From positions 1 through 13,802 of the forward strand of contig JALOBN010000060.1 of assembly GCA_023228245.1 (NCBI GenBank): a stretch of 13,802 nt of DNA, given 5' to 3'. Positions 6,254-10,958 of the stretch are shown piece by piece. How positions within the stretch are numbered: position 1 is the stretch's first letter; every line of letters begins with the position of its first letter. The notes under the pieces were generated by a model. That model did not search any database, was not told the DNA's origin, and was given only the letters and a program-made list of their open reading frames with translations. The stretch is from Candidatus Pacearchaeota archaeon (GTDB taxonomy: Archaea; Nanoarchaeota; Nanoarchaeia; Pacearchaeales; GW2011-AR1). Position numbers and translations under genes: made by a program.

Positions 6254-6327
6254 GTATATATAATGTGGGAAGACTTTTTATGTTGGTATCGTTCATGCTT
6301 GGGTTTTTGGCAGGGCGGTATGCATGA
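6250..6327 (+). CDS. Membrane micropeptide, 25 aa
   Basis: The ATG at 6250 overlaps the nuclease stop (ATGA) and the frame ends at TGA 6325-6327. The product is essentially one hydrophobic helix, ending LGFLAGRYA. The same LGF-x-x-GRY ending occurs in the micropeptide at 6532, which suggests two paralogues. Its short length makes it uncertain, but the coupled junctions on both sides and the repeated motif favour a translated gene. Confidence 0.5.
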   Translation: MSIYNVGRLFMLVSFMLGFLAGRYA

Positions 6328-6449
6328 GTCCAATTGATAAACTGGTCGGGGAGTCAACTTCTGATAGAATCTCTACGCTACTTACGTTCTTTATGATAGG
6401 ACTTGATTTCGGCATTGGATTCTGGTTGGCATATAGGTGGATTGCATGA
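6324..6449 (+). CDS. Membrane micropeptide, 41 aa
   Basis: ATGA junctions on both sides (ATG 6324; TGA 6447-6449). A short polar N-terminus (MSPIDKLVGESTSDRIS) leads to one membrane helix (TLLTFFMIGLDFGIGFWLAY) with a basic-aromatic end RWIA. Orientation is probably N-out or N-in with one pass; there is no cleavage site. It belongs to the cluster of tiny coupled membrane genes. Confidence 0.55.
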   Translation: MSPIDKLVGESTSDRISTLLTFFMIGLDFGIGFWLAYRWIA

Positions 6450-6535
6450 CAAAATTAGAAGCTGTTATATTCCTTTGTGCTATGATGTGGCTCATAAATG
6501 GAATTTTATATTTTGCAAATTGGTGGTTTACTTGA
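6446..6535 (+). CDS. Membrane micropeptide, 29 aa
   Basis: ATG 6446 in ATGA; TGA 6533-6535. The product starts MTKLEAVIFLCAMMWLINGI and ends FANWWFT, a single hydrophobic helix with a tryptophan belt at its end. It is coupled to the next frame through TTGA (6532-6535). Function unknown. Confidence 0.45.
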   Translation: MTKLEAVIFLCAMMWLINGILYFANWWFT

Positions 6536-6621
6536 ATACTGAAACTGAATTCTTTCTGGCCTATTTGGGCAGCATGATAATCTTATTTTTACTGGGATTT
6601 GTATGGGGGCGGTATCTGTGA
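6532..6621 (+). CDS. Membrane micropeptide with TTG start, 29 aa
   Basis: The TTG at 6532 overlaps the upstream stop as TTGA, the same geometry as the ATGA junctions; the frame ends at TGA 6619-6621 inside GTGA. The product has a polar N-terminus NTETEFF and one helix ending LGFVWGRYL. That ending matches LGFLAGRYA of the 6250 peptide. The next in-frame ATG (6574) would remove half the peptide, so TTG is preferred. Confidence 0.45.
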   Translation: MNTETEFFLAYLGSMIILFLLGFVWGRYL

Positions 6622-6779
6622 AGAAGTCCGAGATGGCTGCCACCATCGAGGCATTGCGAAAAGAGAACAGGGAGCTCAAAGAGCAAATCATCATGTACAA
6701 ACGTAGTTTTGAGGTGGGAGATGACATATATTTGCCCATTCGATACCCCAGCAGGATGCACCGCAATCTTGTGCTATGA
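6618..6779 (+). CDS. Small coiled-coil protein with GTG start, 53 aa
   Basis: The GTG at 6618 overlaps the upstream stop as GTGA and the frame ends at TGA 6777-6779. Residues 1-30 form a clear amphipathic coiled coil (AATIEALRKENRELKEQIIM); the rest is FEVGDDIYLPIRYPSRM. The 3' part overlaps the following gene (from 6721) by 59 nt in another frame. That is unusual for this window and means one of the two ends may be misjudged; a frameshift joining the two frames cannot be excluded. Confidence 0.45.
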   Translation: MKKSEMAATIEALRKENRELKEQIIMYKRSFEVGDDIYLPIRYPSRMHRNLVL

Positions 6780-7008
6780 TTCCAGAGAATGTAATGTCCG
6801 TTTACGGGAACAGCGAAATGTGGGTATCATAAAGCAGTTTCGCGACATAGAGGAAACCGGCGATCTACCGCCGGGTTTCAGATGGACATCGATCGAGTGG
6901 GGAGAATCTACCGGCTGGATGGGGTGGGTATGTGGGCCGAATGGCTGCAACGATTGGATTAAGTGCCGGAAGATACCGGACGATTTGCTTGGTGAACTTC
7001 AATGCTAA
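6721..7008 (+). CDS. Cysteine-rich hypothetical protein, 95 aa
   Basis: ATG 6721 is chosen over an in-frame TTG at 6709 because GAGGTGGGAG lies directly before it. Eight cysteines are spread over 95 residues (5, 13, 18, 24, 71, 76, 82, 95). The group C71-GPNG-C76-NDWIK-C82 near the end looks like part of a metal site. The middle contains LPPGFRWTSIEWGESTGWMG, rich in Trp. No family is recognised. It ends with a short overlap (ATG 7002) into the HTH gene. Confidence 0.65.
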   Translation: MTYICPFDTPAGCTAILCYDSRECNVRLREQRNVGIIKQFRDIEETGDLPPGFRWTSIEWGESTGWMGWVCGPNGCNDWIKCRKIPDDLLGELQC

Positions 7009-7205
7009 ATCATGGCCGTCATCCCACCACCAAGCGCAAAGGTCACAAGCTCGGCCAACCCAGACGGCAGGTCGATCCCTCCGCATATCCGGCCATGTCG
7101 CAGATGGAGGCAGCTGGTTGGGGCTGGGGCGCAATCGGGAAGGTGTTTGGCGTTACGCCAACGACCGCTAGCAGGCTGGTGCGGAAATACAGGGGCGAGC
7201 TATGA
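7002..7205 (+). CDS. Small helix-turn-helix protein, 67 aa
   Basis: The ATG at 7002 overlaps the previous TAA (7006-7008). The N-terminus is strongly basic (HGRHPTTKRKGHKLGQPRRQ). Residues 42-63 (WGAIGKVFGVTPTTASRLVR) are a textbook helix-turn-helix of the resolvase or Hin type (A-I-x-K-x-F-G-V-x-x-x-T-A-x-R-L-V). With no catalytic domain it is either a transcription factor or a DNA-targeting subunit. It lies just upstream of the dyad and promoter at 7456-7488, so it could regulate that site. Confidence 0.7.
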   Translation: MLNHGRHPTTKRKGHKLGQPRRQVDPSAYPAMSQMEAAGWGWGAIGKVFGVTPTTASRLVRKYRGEL

Positions 7206-7441
7206 ATGCCACATCTTCCATTGGCTGGTATCTTTTGGAGCACAAGATAGATCCTGTTATCTTATCTGGCTTTCCAAAACGACTATCAGAGCTCCCGCCT
7301 CACCTGGTCACGCGCCTATCGACCAATGGCATGATCAGGAAGCATGAGCGCACATTGCAGCACGGCGCTTGGAGGTGGTTGTGGGTGGCAGGGCCGAAGT
7401 TGCCAGGATTGTTGTGCTGGATGGGTAAGCGAAAACGTTAA
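7202..7441 (+). CDS. Hypothetical protein, possible small winged helix, 79 aa
   Basis: The ATG at 7202 is in an ATGA overlap with the HTH gene. The middle (LPPHLVTRLSTNGMIRKHER) reads like the recognition helix and turn of a winged-helix domain, followed by a strand WRWLWVAGPKL and a basic end MGKRKR. It is the last gene of the long operon: T6 follows at 7443-7448. Its pairing with an HTH gene suggests regulation. The call is weak beyond the open frame and the coupling. Confidence 0.55.
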   Translation: MNATSSIGWYLLEHKIDPVILSGFPKRLSELPPHLVTRLSTNGMIRKHERTLQHGAWRWLWVAGPKLPGLLCWMGKRKR

Positions 7442-7442
7442 C

Positions 7443-7448
7443 TTTTTT
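7443..7448 (+). terminator. Poly-T terminator of the long operon
   Basis: Six T's two bases after the last stop codon (7439-7441) and before the next promoter. Archaeal transcription commonly ends at such T-tracts without a hairpin. Confidence 0.55.
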
Positions 7449-7455
7449 CTGAATA

Positions 7456-7473
7456 GTAAGCGATTATGCTTAC
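7456..7473. promoter_or_regulatory. 18-bp dyad operator, copy 1
   Basis: GTAAGCGATTATGCTTAC: perfect 6-bp arms around a 6-bp centre. It ends where the BRE of the following promoter starts (7473), a position suited to a repressor or activator. A second 18-bp copy with the same arms lies at 9281-9298 in the same position relative to a poly-T and a TATA box. A weaker look-alike with 4/6 arm pairing occurs at 7425-7442. Confidence 0.65.
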
Positions 7474-7489
7474 GTAAAAGCTTAAATAG
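7473..7489 (+). promoter_or_regulatory. Archaeal BRE/TATA promoter of the repeat-tract unit
   Basis: CGTAAAAG followed by CTTAAATAG (TATA about 7481-7488). The expected start near 7508-7513 is only some ten bases before the pentamer tract begins (7522), so the tract would be almost the first thing transcribed. Confidence 0.65.
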
Positions 7490-7521
7490 TAATAGATGCT
7501 ACTATACATTAGATGAGGCGC

Positions 7522-8119
7522 GTCTAGTCGCGTTGAGTCTAGGTGGCCTTGTTGCGGCGGGGCAGTTGCGGTTAGTCAAGTCCGGTCCTGTTATGTAGGG
7601 TCGACGCATGGCAGTTCCGTTGGGGCAGGGCAAGTCGGGTCAAGGCGGTGTATGGCTAGGCAGTTGAGGTTCGGCACGTCGTGTCTTGTTACGTCTCGTC
7701 AAGGCAGTCGCGTTGTGTCATGTCCCGTCCTGTTGCGTTCCGGCAAGTCTGGGCAGTCTCGGTAAGTCGTGGCTAGGCTATGCGTGGCAGTTGTGTCCCG
7801 GAAGGTCTAGTCGCGTTAGGTCCAGTTTCGGCAAGGCAGTCGAGTCGTGTTTAGGTAGGCATGGCAGATAGGTTGCGTTTTGCCATGTATGGTCTTGTCC
7901 AGTTGGGCTGTGCCTTGCTAAGGCAGTTGGGTCAAGTCTTGTCGTGTCTCGTCTCGCCCCGTTGCGTCATGTAGAGTCAAGTCGGGCCGAGTCCTGTTGA
8001 GTCTAGTCATGGCAGTCGAGTCGTGTCCAGTCGCGTCGGGTTGAGCCCAGTCGCGTCCTGTCTAGGCAGTCAAGTCAGGTATAGTTATGTCTCGGCGAGT
8101 CAAATCATGTCAAGGCAGT
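7522..8119 (+). repeat. GTCNN pentamer tract with GGCAGT reset blocks (about 600 bp, non-coding)
   Basis: Reading in fives gives long runs of GTCNN with free NN, for example 7981-8010 and 8015-8064. GGCA acts as a 4-nt unit that shifts the phase. GGCAGT starts at 7561, 7610, 7659, 7703, 7752, 7786, 7835, 7922, 8011, 8065 and 8114, with a GGCAGA variant at 7863. Five spacings are exactly 49 nt (nine pentamers plus one tetramer); the others are 44, 34, 54 and 89, all equal to 5n+4. Only 87 deviates, and it spans the variant. By eye there are about fifty GTC and one GAC, so the tract is strongly strand-biased. No frame is coding, since 5-nt units break the codon period. It probably forms the leader of the 8137 gene or a separate RNA; DNA roles such as an origin or partition site are alternatives. 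Confidence 0.9.
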
Positions 8120-8136
8120 CTATAGGAGAGATAAAA

Positions 8137-8766
8137 ATGGTTGCAAAAGCAAAGAAAACCGAGGTTCCAAGCGGACCTATAACATTGAAAAGAATCGCAT
8201 TACAGACTCTTAGAATACCCATTGTCGGAATATCCGAACTGATAGTTCATCAATGGTCTGAGAAAGCCAAACGGCAGATGCTGGAAAAGCAGATGTCTCC
8301 TGGCATCAAGAGCAAACGAGATGCCAAAGACCCCATAGCAGACTATGAGGCCACAAAATACAAGATGCCAGATGGATCGGATGGCTTCCCGGCGGTTGCC
8401 TTCAAGCAGGCAATGGTTGACGCTCTACGATTTTACGAAGGCGTTACAATGGTAATGGGCAAGATGGCATTTTTTGTTGAGGGCGATCTAGTAAAGATCG
8501 AAGGCGAACCTCGGATGAGGGAGGATATGGTAAGGCTGGAGACCGGGGTTGCTGATATCAGGCACCGTGCCGGGTACCCCAACTGGTCTGCGATGCTCAC
8601 CATAAGCTACAATCCTGAGCTACTTACCGCAGAATCGGTTCTTGCCCTGGTAGATGCGGCGGGCCGTATGGTGGGCGTGGGCGAATGGCGGCCATCTAGT
8701 AAGAAGAGGACGGGGCCTTATGGAAGGTTCCAGGTTGATGATAGCAGGGCGGTCGAAAAGTCATGA
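8137..8766 (+). CDS. Phage-type hypothetical protein with 'VGEWRP...G.fGRF' motif, 209 aa
   Basis: ATG 8137 is preceded by TAGGAGAG (8123-8130); the in-frame upstream extension runs through the repeat tract and is rejected. Landmarks: RIPIVGISELIVHQWSEKAK (27-46), DGFPAVAFKQAMVDALRFYE (82-101), AFFVEGDLVKIEG (111-123), RMREDMVRL (126-134), IRHRAGYPNWSAML (141-154) and VGEWRPSSKKRTGPYGRF (181-198). I recall this set of landmarks in uncharacterised proteins of many bacterial phages. The glycine-rich end faintly recalls the RAMP/Cas7 loop, an unproven idea. It sits behind a leader of about 630 nt and overlaps the next gene by ATGA, so the two products probably act together. Confidence 0.85.
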   Translation: MVAKAKKTEVPSGPITLKRIALQTLRIPIVGISELIVHQWSEKAKRQMLEKQMSPGIKSKRDAKDPIADYEATKYKMPDGSDGFPAVAFKQAMVDALRFYEGVTMVMGKMAFFVEGDLVKIEGEPRMREDMVRLETGVADIRHRAGYPNWSAMLTISYNPELLTAESVLALVDAAGRMVGVGEWRPSSKKRTGPYGRFQVDDSRAVEKS

Positions 8767-9266
8767 AGCAAACTTATGCATGGAAGATGGGGATGAGTAT
8801 CCCCGTCAAACCCGATGTCGCGGGAACGATATTCGAAAAGATCATAAAAGAGCGTGGCGAACTGAAGCCGTCGTTTGTGGTCGAGGAAGCAAAGCCTGTC
8901 AAATCTCCGCTACATCCATGTTTTGAATGGGACAACGAAAAGGCAGCTTTGGAATGGAGAGAACACCAGGCACGTCAATTGATACGGTATCATGTGGTAC
9001 TGATTCATCCAGACACATTGCCTAAATCGAGTGTTCCTATTGAAATCAATGCAAGAAATACTACAAGAACGTTTGTGAGTGTCAGAGAGCCAGACGGGAA
9101 AACGAAATACCTGCACGTTGAAACCGTGATGTCGGACGCGGTTCTCAGGGATCAATATATCAAGCGAGCATTTAAGGAGATCCAAGATTGGTCAGTTCGT
9201 TATGAGTCGATCGCAGAATTCGCTGGAGTCCGGGCGGAAATAAAGAAAATTAAGCTAGATTGATTA
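8763..9266 (+). CDS. Phage-type hypothetical protein, partner of the 8137 product, 166 aa
   Basis: The ATG at 8763 is in an ATGA overlap; the last sense codon ends at 9260 and TGA is 9261-9263, after which a poly-T follows. Landmarks: an N-terminal strand WKMGMSIPVKPDVAGTIFEK, then SPLHPCFEWDNEKAALEWRE (48-67), HQARQLIRYHVVL and later TRTFVSVREPDGKTKYLHVE, with a helical C-terminus. 'LHP.FEWDd.kAA..yR..qAR.LIr' is a pattern I remember from hypothetical phage proteins. Its tight coupling to the 8137 gene suggests a conserved pair. No catalytic residues can be named, and a role in nucleic-acid handling is inference. Confidence 0.8.
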
Positions 9267-9279
9267 CCCTTTCTTTTTT
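9266..9279 (+). terminator. Pyrimidine/poly-T terminator after the 8137-8763 unit
   Basis: ACCCTTTCTTTTTT directly after the stop codon, with T6 at 9274-9279, just before the second dyad. It mirrors the arrangement at 7443-7473. Confidence 0.6.
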
Positions 9280-9280
9280 C

Positions 9281-9298
9281 GTAAGCATATTCACTTAC
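9281..9298. promoter_or_regulatory. 18-bp dyad operator, copy 2
   Basis: GTAAGCATATTCACTTAC: the same outer arms (GTAAG/CTTAC) and the same 18-bp length as copy 1 at 7456, with a different centre. It lies between poly-T and a BRE/TATA box, as copy 1 does. The same regulator probably binds both. Confidence 0.65.
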
Positions 9299-9303
9299 CA
9301 CAA

Positions 9304-9320
9304 ATCAAAAGATATATATA
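9304..9320 (+). promoter_or_regulatory. Archaeal BRE/TATA promoter of the 9343 gene
   Basis: ATCAAAA followed by GATATATATA (9311-9320). A start 24-27 nt downstream of the box centre falls at about 9341-9343, on the GTG start codon, so the message is likely leaderless. Confidence 0.75.
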
Positions 9321-9342
9321 CAATGACGTGCAATAGATAGCC

Positions 9343-9651
9343 GTGCACGGACGATTCGCTCATGAAGGCCATGTCAATCGAACCAACCAGGCCTGGAAAG
9401 CAGAATCCGTCCAAGTTTTCGTCCAAGATCCAATGACAAAGCAGCATCTTATTTTCAATATGCCGCGGGGCAACAAGACATGCTCAAAATGCGGCGAAGT
9501 AATTCGATATGACACGCGCGGCTATGCGTTTTGCCAATGCCAGATTCACAATGAGATGGTGCATAGGTCAATATCAGATATTGCAAAACAAGTCAGAGCT
9601 GATATCAGAATGAGACGAACTAAGCGTTTTGCCAGATCATTAACCGTTTAA
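9343..9651 (+). CDS. Zinc-ribbon protein, leaderless GTG start, 102 aa
   Basis: The GTG at 9343 lies at the predicted transcription start, so no ribosome site is needed. The frame ends at TAA 9649-9651. Residues 47-66 (CSKCGEVIRYDTRGYAFCQC) form a zinc ribbon with C47, C50, C64 and C66. The C-terminus is strongly basic (RADIRMRRTKRFARSLTV), typical of nucleic-acid binding. The N-terminal 40 residues lack a clear domain, and an internal in-frame ATG (near 9433) would start just before the zinc part. It is the only gene after the second dyad and may encode a regulator or an RNA/DNA-binding effector. Confidence 0.7.
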   Translation: MHGRFAHEGHVNRTNQAWKAESVQVFVQDPMTKQHLIFNMPRGNKTCSKCGEVIRYDTRGYAFCQCQIHNEMVHRSISDIAKQVRADIRMRRTKRFARSLTV

Positions 9652-9681
9652 GCGGGCCGATTTGGGGTTGAACCGCGCTTT

Positions 9682-9690
9682 CTATTTATA
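9682..9690 (+). promoter_or_regulatory. Archaeal TATA box before the 9711 ORF
   Basis: CTATTTATA at 9682-9690, centred 25 nt before the ATG at 9711, again the leaderless geometry. No purine-rich BRE is obvious upstream. Confidence 0.5.
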
Positions 9691-9710
9691 CACTTTATCG
9701 AGGTCTACTC

Positions 9711-9845
9711 ATGGAAGAAGATACCTATGCACCATCTACCAAGCCTATACTTGTTGCGGGCCGCCTATCCCATCCCGAGTTCGAACCATCCAAGATCAAG
9801 CTGCCCAACCTGCTAGAAATTTGCGGGATGCAAAGGCATAAATAG
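9711..9845 (+). CDS. Small hypothetical protein, leaderless, 44 aa
   Basis: The ATG at 9711 sits 25 nt after the centre of a TATA box and has no Shine-Dalgarno sequence. The frame ends at TAG 9843-9845. The product (MEEDTYAPSTKPILVAGRLS..., ending LLEICGMQRHK) has no motif I know. Support is the promoter position. A longer minus-strand frame overlaps it completely, and only one of the two is likely to be real. The frame stays open for 60 more codons beyond the TAG, which I regard as chance. Confidence 0.4.
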   Translation: MEEDTYAPSTKPILVAGRLSHPEFEPSKIKLPNLLEICGMQRHK

Positions 9846-10147
9846 GTTGGCTGTATAGGTAACTTGTCTTTATCCAAGACCATCAGCCGGTGCCCATTGG
9901 CCCAACTTTGGACACCGGACCTCATAGTCTCATGTAGACACTCCATAGGCAGCCCATCACTGCCTATTATTGTCATCGCGAGCGCCAACTCGCTTTCGAC
10001 TCCAGGGGAAAACATCGGAGATGCATGAAATAGGGCATCCTGCATATCGCGAGTAATCGCATACGAAGTACCCTGGCTATCCTTGTTATCTACAGACCGA
10101 TAACATATCCCTCCACATCTCCGCCTGCTGCCGGGCGGGAGAACCAA
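9725..10147 (-). CDS. Doubtful minus-strand ORF, 140 aa
   Basis: This is the only long frame in the gap before terS. The stretch DALFHASPMFSPGVESELAL and on to SWANGHRLMVLDKDKLPIQP has a protein-like composition and codon use similar to its neighbours. The first 25 residues (MVLPPGSRRRCGGICYRSV) look like non-coding translation. No minus-strand TATA box or ribosome site is visible. A second minus frame (10090-10293) overlaps its 5' side, so an old frameshifted gene is one explanation. It overlaps the plus-strand 9711 ORF. Confidence 0.25.
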   Translation of the reverse strand: MVLPPGSRRRCGGICYRSVDNKDSQGTSYAITRDMQDALFHASPMFSPGVESELALAMTIIGSDGLPMECLHETMRSGVQSWANGHRLMVLDKDKLPIQPTYLCLCIPQISSRLGSLILDGSNSGWDRRPATSIGLVDGA

Positions 10148-10496
10148 TACGGCAGCGAATCCTCGTCATTGCAGTTGATCTCTGCATTCGACCTCTTGCA
10201 AGAGCGCCTTCCCACGGTTGGCCGTGGTGGGTTGAGCACAAGATCAACGGCCCGTCGAAGGGAGGTACACCACCAATTGTTCGTTCCCTTCATCCATTTA
10301 TGACGAAATTCACAAAAGCTAAACAGGGGTTGTGCAAATTGCCCTATCCGACCACGGGGTGAGAGTACGTGAGATCACGCACAACCCATGCGATTCGTAG
10401 GCCTGGATATGCCTTGAAACCATCTATCGGAGCATCATGTCAGGCGAACTTTTCCCGGAAATCCTCACCAACCAGATAGCAGAGACATAGAACGAT
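9846..10496. other. Gene-poor stretch before the packaging module
   Basis: No convincing plus-strand gene lies between the 9711 ORF and terS. It holds the doubtful minus-strand frame, a small hairpin CCACGG-TTGG-CCGTGG (10212-10227), the inverted repeat at 10327-10387, and a 17-codon ORF (10437-10490) ending 6 nt before terS. It could be a decayed gene region, a late-promoter and packaging-signal region, or both. Confidence 0.5.
10327..10387. repeat. 9-bp inverted repeat enclosing 43 nt upstream of terS
   Basis: GGGTTGTGC (10327-10335) and GCACAACCC (10379-10387) are perfectly complementary. Inside is a smaller dyad CGTGA-GA-TCACG (10369-10380 region) that touches the right arm. The element lies about 110 bp before the terS start, a usual neighbourhood for packaging signals, and could also fold as RNA. 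Confidence 0.6.
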
Positions 10497-10958
10497 ATGA
10501 CCAACCCACGAAAAACCGGCTATTGTGCCGTATGCGAATACATAAAGAAGCACAAGAAGTGCGGCCTCAACACAAAACTCATGGAAGGGGCCTCATATCG
10601 ATCTATCGCAATTGAGACCGGCCTGGACCAGCGAACGATAGCAAAACATGCCAAGGCCGGGCATGGGATGCGGCCTGTGATTGCGCAGGCGGGCAGGACC
10701 AAAGCGGTGAAAGAGGGGTTGGAACTGGTGAAATGCCAGAAGAAGGTATGGGACGATGCACAAGAAGCTGTGGATTATGCACTTGGACGAAAGAAGCCAC
10801 CACAGAATCCATTAAACTTAGGCGTATTTGGGCAATGCATCGCGCCGCAGGTGAAGATTATAGAAGTGCTCGCGAAGGTAAGCGATATCAAAGATGACGA
10901 TGTCCCTGGCATAGATCGAGCCATAGCCAAAATGAAGGAATCGCGAGATGGACAATGA
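10497..10958 (+). CDS. Putative terminase small subunit, 153 aa
   Basis: The ATG at 10497 lacks a clear ribosome site. The gene directly precedes and overlaps terL by 11 nt (ATG 10948, stop 10956-10958), the standard position of TerS. Residues 32-53 (ASYRSIAIETGLDQRTIAKH) form a helix-turn-helix like the DNA-recognition domain of TerS. C10, C13 and C22 could bind a metal at the N-terminus. The central part is helical (about 65-100), suited to ring formation, and the end is acidic-basic mixed. The protein would recognise the viral packaging site and load TerL. The call rests on position and HTH, since TerS sequences diverge strongly. Confidence 0.7.
   Translation: MTNPRKTGYCAVCEYIKKHKKCGLNTKLMEGASYRSIAIETGLDQRTIAKHAKAGHGMRPVIAQAGRTKAVKEGLELVKCQKKVWDDAQEAVDYALGRKKPPQNPLNLGVFGQCIAPQVKIIEVLAKVSDIKDDDVPGIDRAIAKMKESRDGQ

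Noticed and set aside
6776..6832. 18-codon ORF with ATGA start after the coiled-coil gene
   Set aside because: It lies wholly inside the better supported cysteine-rich gene (6721-7008) and encodes no recognisable segment.
6932..7171. Overlapping plus-strand frames around the HTH gene (also 7012-7347 and 7344-7598)
   Set aside because: They overlap coupled genes in other frames, have no ribosome sites, and lack the HTH or other motifs.
7686..7871. Open frame of 61 codons inside the pentamer tract
   Set aside because: It is open by chance because the tract is poor in A and so in stop codons; composition follows the repeat, not a protein.
7522..8119. CRISPR array as explanation for the tract
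   Set aside because: There are no identical repeats of 24-40 nt with unique spacers; only 6-nt GGCAGT blocks recur, within a continuous 5-nt register, and no cas genes are recognised nearby.
8023..8136. Upstream extension of the 8137 gene into the repeat tract
   Set aside because: The tract has a 5-nt period that cannot preserve a reading frame, and a clear ribosome site (8123-8130) precedes ATG 8137.
9843..10028. TAG read-through (pyrrolysine-style) extending the 9711 ORF by 60 codons
   Set aside because: The extension is Ser/Leu/Ile/Pro-rich like an antisense shadow of the minus frame, and other genes here (e.g. those ending at 2951 and 12394) use TAG as an ordinary stop.
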